Both the position numbers and the translations under genes were made by a program. Under the pieces are notes generated by a model. The model was not told where the DNA came from and did not search any database. It saw only the letters and a program-made list of their open reading frames with translations. From Austropuccinia psidii (lineage: Eukaryota; Basidiomycota; Pucciniomycetes; Pucciniales; Sphaerophragmiaceae): a stretch of 64,000 bases of DNA. The DNA is taken from positions 48,520,497-48,584,496 of the forward strand of contig JALGQZ010000002.1 of the NCBI GenBank assembly GCA_023105745.1. The letters run 5' to 3'. Shown one piece after another: positions 46,106 to 57,101 of this stretch (the stretch's first letter is position 1; every line of letters begins with the position of its first letter).

Positions 46106-46295
46106 ATTATATATAAATGAAGGTATCCATGAAAATTCAAAATTCACTTCCGAATATTCGAATATTCAAACATTCGATTTTGAATATTCAAAGGTAGGTG
46201 AAATTCAATTCTGAATATTTGGTCATGACAGAAATTCAATATTGAATATTCGATGACCCTTAAAATTTGACGAATTTTCGAAAAGCTATGCATTG
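46106..46295. repeat. right subterminal and terminal repeat of the hAT
   Basis: Dense GAATATTC/TTCGAATATTC words (46150-46265) followed by the terminal repeat ending GCTATGCATTG at 46295. The left subterminal region (35258-35420) has the related TTCGAATTC and ATTTGAAT words. Such clustered short motifs are typical transposase-binding sites in hAT elements. Confidence 0.7.
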
Positions 46296-46303
46296 ATTTT
46301 GCT

Positions 46304-46854
46304 GAAATATTTTATTTTGAACTTTACAGGTCTTCATCATTAAGGAGTTCCACAGATTTTATAAGCTTAATAATGCTTTTAAAATAAAAATAATTCCTTA
46401 ATAAGACTATAAACCATTGGATTTAATTCTACAACTTTTCTTTGGAGATAAATAAAATTGCATGGGGCCGAAAGTCATCAAACAGAAGTAGTTAGACACA
46501 AGAAATAGTCCTTTGTAAGACCCTAAGAGTTTTACTCAAATTATCAACAAGAACTAAGAAAAACCACTGGTACTTGGCAAGACCATCAACTGTATATTTG
46601 GGATTTAATAAGGATTAGTGAATATAAACAGTAAATTAGGAACTGGAAAGTCCTTGGAAATTGTATAAGCTACTTCAAGTTTTATTTCATTCTTTTTTCT
46701 TTCTAATTTTATCTCCTTATAAACAGAAGGTAGAAAGAACTACTTACTTTTAATGTTTGAACAAATTTTTATCTTTATCTCAAATTCATTTTTTCACCTA
46801 AGACAAAGGGGGCATATTGCATTCAAGGTCTCAAAATAAAATATATTTTTTCTA
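46304..46854. other. no gene seen
   Basis: Flank of the hAT. Mixed sequence with phrases such as 'gtaagaccctaagagtttta', reminiscent of those near 35050-35190, suggesting that both flanks belong to one older repeat. No frame supported. Confidence 0.35.
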
Positions 46855-47716
46855 GGGTTTTGGTAAGCACATGTAGGCCATTATGTGTTTTTACCATAAA
46901 ATTATGTATTTTTACCAATTTATGGCCAAAACACATAATTTCAAGGTAAAAAATGTAAGTGGCCTATTTTTTTAAAAAAATCCTCAGGCCTATTTTTGAG
47001 CATTTTTATGATTGTTTTATGCTGTACTTTTCTGACATGGGATGTGAAGATCCCCAAAGTTTTTTCAAAAATGAATTCAGCCCAATCTGGTAAAATGGCC
47101 TATTTCTTAAACAAAATTCATTGACAAAGTTCCAGCTTATGAATTTCCATCTTTCTTTTAAAAAATAGAGGGAAGAATCTTGAGAATTATAAATGAGAAG
47201 CCCAAAAGTTCTGATTTTATTCTGGGACAATTGTAGGCCCAAAAAGTCTTTTTTTATTCTTTTTTGTTCATGTTTGTAAGTAAAGTGAAAATACCATTTA
47301 TGATGTCAATTTAATTCAAAATGTGATTTATGGAATTAGTTGGAGTTAAGAATTCCATTTTTGTCATTAAAAGTACCATTTATGGTATTAAAAGTGCCAT
47401 AAAGTGCTTCCAAAATAACATCATAATTCCATAAATGAAATCAAAAATGACATATAGCTGCCATTTATGGAATCAACAATTCCATTTATGTCCTCAACAA
47501 TGGCATAAATGGCCCTAAAAATGGCATTGAAAATTTCATTAATGGCCTTAACAATGCCATTCATGGAACCAACAATTCCATAAATGGCATCAGAAATTCC
47601 ATGGATGGAATTGAAAATTTCATAAATAGCTAAATTTCATTTAAAAAAACCCCTTTCACATTTTTACCAATTTATGGAAAAAACACGTAAGGGCTTACAT
47701 GGGTTTTCCAACACCC
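46855..47716. mobile_element. MITE with MULE-type ends (862 bp)
   Basis: Left end GGGTTTTGGTAAGCACATG, right end CATGGGTTTTCCAACACCC. Flanking 8-mers TTTTTCTA and TATTTTTA agree at 6 of 8, an eroded duplication at best. The interior parallels the 799-bp MITE at 7413: the 'gacatgggatgtgaagatcccc' segment (47033-47055), then 'atgccatttatggaatcaac' repeats at 47280-47640. Confidence 0.8.
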
Positions 47717-48628
47717 TATTTTTATTATCTCTTTAATTATATCTTACCTACTATTATCACAAGAGCTATTAATTTGGCTTGAAATTTTCACTCAAAATTG
47801 ATTCCAAACCCCACTTTTAACCAGAGAATTGGGTTAAACTTACCAATTTATTTGGAATATTTCTTGAATTATAATAATTCTATTGGAGATTTTTTGGAAA
47901 GAAGAATTATTTGTGCCATTAAGACAGTAATTGAACTCTGAAGGAGTTTTTTATATCAAAGCTCATAAATTGATTACATAATTTGGGGAATTTCCATATT
48001 AATAACACCTCAATGTGCTATATATTCCAAATGGAATTGAAAATACCCCCAAAGTAGACAAAAGTCCTTTTAACTGTAAAAATTTAAAAGCTCACTGTTT
48101 ATATTTTTTTAAAATTGAAATGCATTTCTGGGTAAAAGAAAAACCAAACAATAAAGGGGATTGACTTAAAATAAAGTCTGAGTCAAAGTTATGATTCCCA
48201 AAAGGAAGAGTTGTGTAATCATAAGTTTTATTATATGAATAAGTGCCTCCAATTAGACTCTTTCAGTTATGTCATATGAATTATGAATCCTGTCAAGAGG
48301 ACCAATTTTCAAATATTGGCACAAATTGAAACCCTGAACCAAACATCTCTATGATCTTAATTGCTATTTGGGCTTATTTAGTTTAAATTGTGATATACTC
48401 AGATATCTGATATTTCTGAATATTTCATTCTTGAATTGAAAAATAAATTATTGAGTCTTCCTTAAGATGAAATTATGTGAATTTAGGTTATTATTAGTTA
48501 TTCTTAGAAACATAACTATAAAGAATAAGGGGTGGATAGAATTCTGTCTCACACTATCCCTTATAGTTGAAGATTTGGGGGTAGGAGGGTATATTCTTTT
48601 CAAAATTTGAAAACCAACTGAATATTTT
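47717..48628. other. no gene seen
   Basis: AT-rich, no supported frame or terminal repeats between the MITE and the LTR that begins at 48629. Confidence 0.4.
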
Positions 48629-50473
48629 TGTAGGGTTTGACTATGAAACAATAACTAAAAATTACTAATCTTTTTCTTATTGTACTCTGAATTTCCTTAT
48701 GAATTTTTAAGAATAAGATAAATGATAATTATAATAGTGAAGAAGTATTACAGTTATGGTGTAAAATATTTATACAATTAAATTAATATCATAATATGAA
48801 TTATATATTAACAAGATTAATATAATAAAGTAAAGATATGAATATATAATTGTTAATATATTTATGGCATTTTATTATTGTTACAAACAAATAATAAAGG
48901 CATAAAAAATTGTTTTTAATTAATAAAAAACAATTATAACAATAATATCACTGATATTAGAGTTATGACTTAATATAGATACAACTTATTTAAAATCTAT
49001 TTACAATAAAATCAAAAGAAATTACAAATATTATTGTTTTGATGTGGAATTAGAGATTTTTAGAGAAATTAAACAAAAAACAATTAAAAATTGATTTAAT
49101 CACATCAAAATTGATAATTACAATAAAGACAAACATGATTATTTAAATATATAACAGTTTCATATAAAAAGAAGAAATCTTTGACCTTTGGTTTAATAAT
49201 TTAATGTTTTTGTTGTGTCTGAGGGGGAAATAGATTAAAACAACCTCTATTTATAGTAAAATCTTCCCTCCTGGAGTCCAAAATGCTTCTAGTATATGTG
49301 TACTGATGGTATCCACTGGAATTGATCTTTAGTTTACGTTTTAGTGATGATTACATCATAATTAAACTATCTTATCTCATTATTACACCATTATTTAAAG
49401 TTATCACTATAACTCTAATTTTGATGCCATCATAGACTTGGAAGAAGCCTAAGCTTTGTTGATTTGATTAGTATTAATCATAATCTAATAGCTTTCACCA
49501 GTTTGATCACTTATATAGCTGTTCAACTTAAAATAAGATTACAGTGAGTGATCATGATTGATCCAATTTTCATCTTAAACTTTGATCATTAATACCTTTC
49601 AAGTTATATGCGCTAAAGCCAATCAGAGAGTGGATTCTGATAGCTTAAAGTTTCATAATTAAACTTCCAAGCGCATTTTATTAAACCATCAAAACCCTAT
49701 TTTTCATGATTTTCCTTGTAACCCATCTTTTCTGTCAAGTTCAATATTTTAAACTTCAAACCATGATTTCAAGGGGTTTTACCTTGAATATAATAATAAA
49801 AAATACATAGTTCTTAGCTTATGAGCTAATAGAGCCTGAATTTCCACTTCATTTTAAGTTTGGACCACTTTCACAACAGATTGGTCAACAGCTATGGCAA
49901 TTTTGTTCAATAAACCCTTACAAGTTATAACCTTTTTTATAAAATGTCAAATAAAGCTTATATCTGTAATAGTAGAGTATTTATGTGGTAAATTTATTTT
50001 TTGTTTAACTCTCTATCATGTGTATCTTAAGAGATATGATCTAAAAGCCATGAATATATGCACTGATCATAAAAGTGCATATATTCAGGTTATTTCCTTA
50101 AATATTGACTTTACAAATATTACATAAAACTTTTATAAGTAGTTTTTATGGGAAATCCAATGGTACAATTCATTTCACATGTTCTTTCATTAATTTCTGA
50201 GATAAATAAGAATTTATGTCTTTTTTATTGTATTCTTACTCATTATTCATTAATTATTGACTTTACAGATATGTCATAAAAATGATACATATGTATTTTA
50301 TCATGAGGAATCCAATGTCATAAATTATTTCACATATTTACTCATTAAATTTCAATTAAATTAAGAATTTATTCCTTTTAATGAAAACTTCACTTATTTC
50401 AAGATAATTATTTTAAAAGAATAATTATTGTAAAGTTTTCTTGTGAAATTTTTAGATATGTGGTTATATCTCA
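48629..50473 (-). repeat. 3' LTR of the minus-strand chromovirus
   Basis: In element sense it starts TGAGATATAACC (50473 leftwards) and ends CAAACCCTACA at 48629. It shares 'aaaagtgcatatattcaggtt' and the long terminal half with 57102-59037. A TATA-like 'ctatttatag' lies near 49246-49255. Confidence 0.85.
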
Positions 50474-50615
50474 AAGGCTTGAATTCCCTACCACCAAAAA
50501 AGATTGTACCACAATCTAATATATTTAATTAGTTTATCATCCACTTTCCTACCTCTTCATTAGACTTTCTTAGTCTTTAAGCTCAATAATGCTTACCTTT
50601 TCTATCATCTAGGCC

Positions 50616-51970
50616 TTCTTTCATTCCCTAACCTTTTTTGTAGCTTATCAGCATTAGTTATATCTTTCTCAAGTAGCCATTTATTTTTTTGAGTTGGGTT
50701 TCTATACCTCCCAAAGCATTCTCTTTGTTTTTTGTTTCTAGTCCTCCTTTCTATAACTACTTTTACAATTTTCCTTTCTTTTCCTTCTTCTAGAGGGGGA
50801 ATTTTAAGTTTTGGCTAATTTCTTAGGGGAAATAACTCTTTTTCACTTGAGCTGTAAGGTTTTATCAGGCTTAAAGGGAAAGCTGGGTGTCTATTTGTTA
50901 GTTCACCTGTTAGTTCTAGCTTCACAGCATTAGGTCCATGTAGTTCTTTTATCATGAATGGTCCTGTGAAGGAATTATTTGATTTCTTTGGGCGTTTGAT
51001 ATTATTAAAATTTAGATTTGATACTAAGACCAAGTCTGCTACTTTAAAGTTAGGTGGTTTATGACTTTTATCCCATCTTTCTTTTGCATAATTGAAGGAA
51101 TCTTGCATATATCTTTTTGCATGATTTCTTGCCTTGTCAAGAATCATTTTGAAACTGCTTGCTGTTGGATGTATGTCCACTAAGTCTTTTTTAAGAGTGT
51201 AATATTGAAGTCTTGGGTTCCATTCATTTTCCAAAATTTCTGGTGCTTTACCAGTTGATTAATGGATTGATGTTTTACATGCCAGCTCAAGAGCTGGTAT
51301 TAAGGTACACCAATCATGGGAAAATCCATCAGAGGCTTTGTATTCTGACCATAAGCACAGAATTCCCTGATTATATCTATTAAGGTTTGTATAATTCTTT
51401 CTCCCAGACCATCAGGTTGAGGGTGGTAGGCTGTGGAGAATGATAGCTTTGTTCCAAACAAGTTATTGAGGTTTGTCCATAATTCTTAGGTGAATTTTGG
51501 CTCTCTGTCACTTATGATATTTTGGAATATTCCTGTATGGCTAATAACTTTATTCCATTTCATTATGGCTGTTTCCATATCTGTGTCATCTTTGTGACAT
51601 GGTAAGAGTAATGGAGATTTTCTGTACCTGTCAACTAATACTAGGCATGCATTATAACTTCTTTCTCCTCCTGCAGGTAAGGCTTGTACCCAGTCCATGT
51701 GAGCTATTCCCCAAAGGGATTTTGGTTCTTTAATTGGGATAATAATTCCAAATTTCTTTCCTCTGGCTCTGTTTGTGTTTTGACATCTGTAACAGGTTTG
51801 GCAGTATTCTGCAACATCCTTTCTCCAATTTGGCCACCAAGAGAACTTTTTTACCCTCTCTAGTGTTCTGTCTTCTAAGAGATTTCCAGATGAAACACTA
51901 TCGTGAGATTCATGGAGTATAGTGCTTATCAGAGCTCTATCTGGTGAACCATAACACATGTAGGTTTAGT
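50616..51970 (-). pseudogene. integrase and chromodomain of the minus-strand chromovirus
   Basis: The zinc-binding part includes HESHDSVSSG and YCQTCYRCQNTNRARGKKFG. The catalytic core has AHMDWVQALPAGG, the second Asp in NIISDREPKFT and, after a stop, GLGERIIQ with the Glu (about 51410-51440). The C-terminal domain is the open frame 50815-51234 (KVADLVLVSNLNFNNIKRPK, SFTGPFMIKEL, HPAFPLSLIKPY). After its stop a chromodomain remains readable to about 50616: KIVKVVIERRTRNKK, FGRYRNPTQKNKWLLEKDI. Catalytic residues are present but stops split the protein into at least three pieces. Confidence 0.8.
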
Positions 51971-53480
51971 CCTATGATAGAGGATTACATTAAGGAGGTG
52001 GAATCTGCCTTCATCATATGATTTTTTCCATGCTTCATCTAGTTTGGATGAAAGTGATGGATCTTCACAGTCTTTCATTGGAAGTTTGCATAAGATATGA
52101 CAATTCCTTTCCATATTATAGCTTTCTTTAACTTGTTTAAGTAACTCTGTGCCAATATCTGTGACACATATGCCTTCTATATGATGTTCTTCCTGTGGTA
52201 CCCATGCCAGGTTTTCAGATGTATTTGCTGAAGCCCATCTGCTAAGACCAGCTGACGTTTTATGAATATTTCCAGATTTATGAACTGTAGTAATATTTCC
52301 TCTATATTCTTGAATAGCAATTTGGAATCTCAGCATGTGTCTATTTGGTGTCTTCATGTTTAATAAAGATTTTACAGCATTGCAGTCTGTTATCACATTG
52401 AAAGCTTTTCCATCCATATAATAGTGCAATTTTTCTAAATCCCACAATAGTCAAAGAAATTCCATTTGGCTTTCCCCATATCTTGCTTCTTTTGGCTCAA
52501 TTTGTCTTGAAAGAAAGAAAATTTGTCCTTCAAGAGTTTTATCTTTGATGATCTGTGTTTGGTGTAGTGAAGCACCTAGCCCTTCTCCACAAGCCTCAAT
52601 GTACAGCTTGAAAGCTAGGTTCCAATATGGCATCAAAAGAAATGGGGAATTTGTGAGGTCAATTTTCAATTACTCATATGTTTTAACCCTTTGTTCAGTC
52701 ATTTAATAGACTGTTTGTTGGTGAAATAGCTTGTACAAGGATTTGGAAATTCTTGCAAAATCTTTTATACGCTTTCTATAGTAACCAGAAAATCCTAGAA
52801 ATGATTGCATTTATTTTTTGGTTTAGGGAATTGGTTTCAGTAGTACTTCTGCTACTTTGTTTTTATCTATTCCCAAGCTTAGTCCAGATACAACATGTCC
52901 TAGTGCTTTCAGTTCACTGTATGCAAAATGACATTCTCTCAAGGAAATTTTCATATTTACTTTGAATATTCTTTGCAAGACTCTTTCCAGTCTTGTTAAT
53001 TGACTGCCCCAAGCTTCTGAGAAAACTTTGATGTCATCAATTTAGATAATTAACCATATTTATGATAATTCTCCAGAAAATATGGTATTCATCATTCTTT
53101 GATAATGGGAAGGTGCATTTTTTATACCAAATGGCATTCTTAAGTATTCATAAATTCCAAGGTGGAATATTATCCTCAGTGATATTTTGGCATTTTCTGT
53201 TAATACAATTTGGTTGAAAACCTTTAGAGCATCCATGGCAGTAATGAGCTTAGCCTGTTACAATTGTGTTAATGTCTCATGGGCTCTGAGTATTGCATAT
53301 CTGTCAGGGATAGTATAGGTATTTAGAGCTCTAAATTCCCCTACCATCCTTGATTTTCCATTATTCCAGGTTATAATGACAGGTGTAGTTACCTCTACTT
53401 GTTCATTATGTCCCACTTTCTTAATACTTCAAGGTCCATTAATTCCTTAATGTGTACCTCTAAGACTTCTCTAGCTCTTG
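51929..53480 (-). pseudogene. reverse transcriptase and RNase H of the minus-strand chromovirus
   Basis: RT motifs include YLRMPFGIKNAPSHYQRMM (about 53160-53100). The catalytic box reads stop-IDD: the Tyr codon of YIDD is TAA (53044-53042) while both Asp remain. VVSGLSLGIDKNKVAEVL and [20 protein letters not shown] follow. RNase H has [17 protein letters not shown] (52669-52451 frame), [20 protein letters not shown], and a damaged end ([11 protein letters not shown], where DGLSRW is usual). The TAA codons can arise by single changes. Without repair no active enzyme is made. Confidence 0.8.
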
Positions 53481-54130
53481 GGCTAGCTGGGTAAGCTGGT
53501 CTTTTCAATAAGGGTGGATAAGGGTTTTTGACATTAATAGTAATTTCTACCTCATGCCTAATTATTGCACCTAGTTGTTCTTTGTCAGTTTCAAAGGCAT
53601 TTTTGTATTTAAATAAAATATCAATTAGTTTTCTTTCATTTTTTTCTGTTGATTCTATATTGAATTCTGCCTCATTAAGCTTTTCATTTATGAAGGATTT
53701 TGTCTCTGGGCTTTTCTCTTCATTTTTTAAAGCTGTAATTCTTTCTTTATTATTTAAAAAACCAAATTTCTGCCTCTTATTGTCTCCTATGGTAAAATAT
53801 CTGTCTCTTTTATTGAATATATCTATGCCATAAATTGACAAGTAATCATTTCCAAGTATAAAATGGTTACTAGTACAGTTGTTCATTACTAAAAACTCTA
53901 CTTTCACTCTTATACATTGGGAAGGGTGAGGAAGAATTGATATCAAGTAAATTATTCCAAGGGGCTTCATGCTTCCACTTGCAATACTAAATTTAACCCC
54001 TTGTATTGGTATAAGGTTTTCTTCCCAATCTGGTATAATTGTTTTGAAGTAAACCTTACCAACACAGGTACAGTATGCTCCTGTATCTAAGTTTTCTTTT
54101 TTCCTCTTGGTTTTCAACTATTAAAATACT
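53480..54130 (-). pseudogene. retropepsin and linker of the minus-strand chromovirus
   Basis: Open frame 54117-53395. Active site NLDTGAYCTCVGKVYF (catalytic Asp codon at 54087-54085), flap/LLG-like region FILGNDYLSIYGIDIFNKRD, acidic linker, then EITINVKNPYPPLLKRPAYP, the entry to RT. The triad Asp-Thr-Gly is intact. The start is not resolved: upstream codons belong to the same polyprotein but are interrupted. Confidence 0.8.
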
Positions 54131-54265
54131 TATACTTGTATTTCCAGCTGTATATCCCATTCCTGTTGCTGGTTTGGTTCTATACAGCTTTTCATATTGT
54201 ATGTTTGTGAGGCTTGTATCAGATGTCCCAACTTGTGGTAAGCTTGAATTTACATCTAGTACTTC

Positions 54266-56350
54266 CTATGTTGAATAAATCTTATTATTTTGTGCATTAA
54301 TTATATTAATTTTATCACTCTCAGAGGTTTCTGACTCTTCAGTGTCTTTTTCAGAATCAGATTCATCTTCTTTGTCATTGTGGTCTTCTGTTTCCACAAT
54401 CTCATTGACCTTTTCCTTTTTGAGGCAATTATTGGCTAAGTGTCCAATACCTCCACATTTATGGCATTTTCTTTGACCATTTTTTATGGGTTTATTGGTC
54501 TTGAAAGGTTCTTTTGGTTTATATTTCTTGATAAATGGTTTTTTTGGACTTTTAATGTCCAATTTTTGTTCTTGTCACTATGTCTTCTAATGCAACAATA
54601 TACTCTTCTGTAGAGCATGGTTTCATACACCTTCTTCTTAAGGAATTTTCCAGTTCCCCTAAACATTCCTTGAGTATTTTCATATGCACCATTTTCAGTG
54701 AAATTTCTGGATAAAGTACATTTAATCTTTCAACTTGTTTCAAGAACCAGGTCAAAGGTTTCTGCTTATTTGGGTCAAAGAAGGAATTTCAAAATGAATT
54801 TTATATCTTGTACCTCCAGGAATCAATTTCCCACTTGGTTATTATTTCAACTTTCCACCAAGACCAGGTATTTTTGCCATTTTTTTGTCTTATGCCACAA
54901 TACCATCTTTCTTCAGATTTTCCAAATAATGAATTTAATCTGGCAGTGATTAATTCAGCTGGTATGGAATGATCTTCTTGTAAAATTTTGATTGTTTTAA
55001 TAAATGACATATGGTCATATTCACCTTCACCTTTTAATGTTGGCCATTTTCAATTGAGGTGATTCTTCTTATAAGACTTGGCTATTGTCTTGATGGCTAA
55101 AGTTTGTTATGAATGTATTGGTTATTTCTTATTTTGGTTTAAAAGAACCTCTTACATGAGAAAATGGTGTTGACAAATCTGGAATATTTAGGTTGGCCTC
55201 ACTTATTTTATCCTTTTTTTCAGTAATAAGTCTTATTTCACTTTGAATGTCATCTTTAAGATTTATTATTGCTTAATCAATTTTTTCTACGTGGTCTGGA
55301 AGTAATTTTTGATGTTATTAAGTCTTTTCTTCAAATTTTTCAACATAAATACTTAATTTTTTCAATTTTTATGTAAGATTATAAATACTTACATCATAAT
55401 TGATTTTCAAAGCTTTTTATTTGATATATTTTATGTATTTGTACAATTCCTGTTGTCCTTGTATAAATTTTTGAGTATCGTCAATTGAAACTTTTGGTTT
55501 ATCATTTTCAACCATAAATTTAATTTTATCAATTTCTTTTTTATTTTGTACAGAAATTTTTTTTAAAGATGATAATTTTTTATTTATTTCTTGTAAGGAT
55601 AATAAACTATTTTTAATGTCTTTAAGAGGTAAAATACTATTCTTAATGTCTTTAACAGGTAAAATACTATTTTTAATTTATGTTAAAGTATTTACAACAT
55701 CAGGAGACAAAGTTATTTCTTTGGGAAATGAGGTTGTCTCATTCTTTGTTCTTCTTTGTCCCTCAATTCCATTAAGGTTCTGGCCTTGTTGAGCACATTT
55801 TCTATGCCATCCTTTTAGATTTTTGAGATCCTGCAGCTTGTGGAATATTTTTTCCTTGGGTTCTTTCTCTTGTTCTTGTTCCCTTCTTGGGGAAGTTCAT
55901 TGGCTTGAGGCTTGCTGGTAGAGGTTACTGGGCCTTCTTCTGCTTGCCTCCCTCCTTTTGGCATGGTACTCCTTTATCTTTTTTAATTTGAGGCTTGGAT
56001 GATAGTGGATTCCATCCATTGAAGTATCTCACTGTTTCCTCCTTTTTGAGGAATCTTTTGAGGATGTGCCAGGAGTTCATCACTCCTTCATGGATTTGTG
56101 GCAACATTTCCCAATCATTGTCCTTTTACACTGTGTAGTACTTTTTTCATTGGCTAATATAAATTTCTTTTTGAGCCCTCTGAATGTGATTTATATCTGT
56201 TGGAGTTACTCATGGTTAGCTCTAACTCTGGCTCAGATATTATGGGCATTTCTAGGACTTGCCTTTGGGATATGGCACCTCCTTGTGTGGATTCTGTTTC
56301 ACTGGGGATTTTTCCCTTTCTTTTCCATTTTGAGGGATAAACTCTACCTC
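54266..56350 (-). pseudogene. gag of the minus-strand chromovirus
   Basis: From about 56350 leftwards a Lys/Glu/Gln-rich N-terminal region broken by stops, then gag-core pieces (55010-54484, including ELITARLNSLFGKSEERWYC and TWSWWKVEIITKWEI). The open frame 54562-54266 carries an intact CCHC zinc knuckle (KCHKCGGIGHLANNCLKK) followed by an acidic Ser/Asp/Glu tail. The knuckle binds element RNA. Compared with the plus-strand chromovirus the knuckle is complete here. Confidence 0.75.
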
Positions 56351-57081
56351 TGAGTCAAGCCCCATCTGATTGGATGGAGTATTAGGCCCATCTTGGAGTA
56401 GTCATAATTGATGAGATAAAAATATTTTGGGACACTAAAAATTCTTTTTATGGAGACTTAAAGAGAGGTACTCACCTTCAGAGTCCTGGAAAGACCAATT
56501 TCTTAGCTTTCTTTTTGTTATTAACAATAAGTGTGGGGGGAACTTGGACAAGTTTCTTCCACCACTCTCTTAACAGTTGCTTGATTGTCCTCTGTTGGGT
56601 TGTCTGCAAACACTTAAAAAGACAAATAAATATAATTATTTTTTCTAAAAGTGTTATTTTTGATAAGATATGGCAATTTACACATAAAAATTGCTTTCAT
56701 ATCTGCTAATGAATAAAAGAAATGAGTAAAAAATAATAAAAATACCTTTTTCATTTGTTTTTTATTTCTTATTATTTTTTATATTTTTATCTCTGAACAA
56801 TAAAAGAGAGTTACAATGATTCTTTTTGAAATTAATTTATAATATAAATTTATTTTCAATTTATGAATTTCTTTTCTAATCACTAGAATCACTCAAAAAA
56901 AGTTCTTGAAAGTCTAAGGATGTGAAAAACCACATGTAAGACAGTAAAATTGCTTTCCAAATTCCTCAATAGCTCTTAATATCAATACATATTGAATTGT
57001 CATCTAATTTTATAGCTATAAATATAACTAATTATTTGATAATCCCAATTTGAATCTTTTTCAAAGGTCTTTTAAGTAAAC

Positions 57082-57101
57082 TTCATGGCCAGCCCCCCAG
57101 A
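57082..57101 (-). other. putative primer-binding site
   Basis: On the minus strand TCTGGGGGGCTGGCCATG follows the 5' LTR end directly. It resembles the motif after the plus-strand chromovirus LTR at 13001-13019. Confidence 0.5.

Larger units (their letters stand above)
35234..46295. mobile_element. 11-kb hAT transposon carrying a TET/JBP-like gene
   Basis: The left terminus CAGTGCATAGCTATTCGAAA and right terminus (reverse complement CAATGCATAGCTTTTCGAAA) agree at 18 of 20 positions and start with the hAT-typical CA-N-TG. The perfect 8-bp duplication ATTTTGCT flanks the unit at 35226-35233 and 46296-46303. hAT elements make 8-bp duplications. Contents from left to right: subterminal TTCGAA/ATTTGAAT-rich DNA, a MULE-family relic, a TET/JBP-like dioxygenase (minus), a GC-rich minisatellite, an unrecognised gene fragment (minus), a long TAATTA satellite interrupted by a MITE, the hAT transposase (plus), small repeats, and a subterminal region rich in GAATATTC. 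The whole 11 kb appears to have moved as one unit. Confidence 0.88.
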
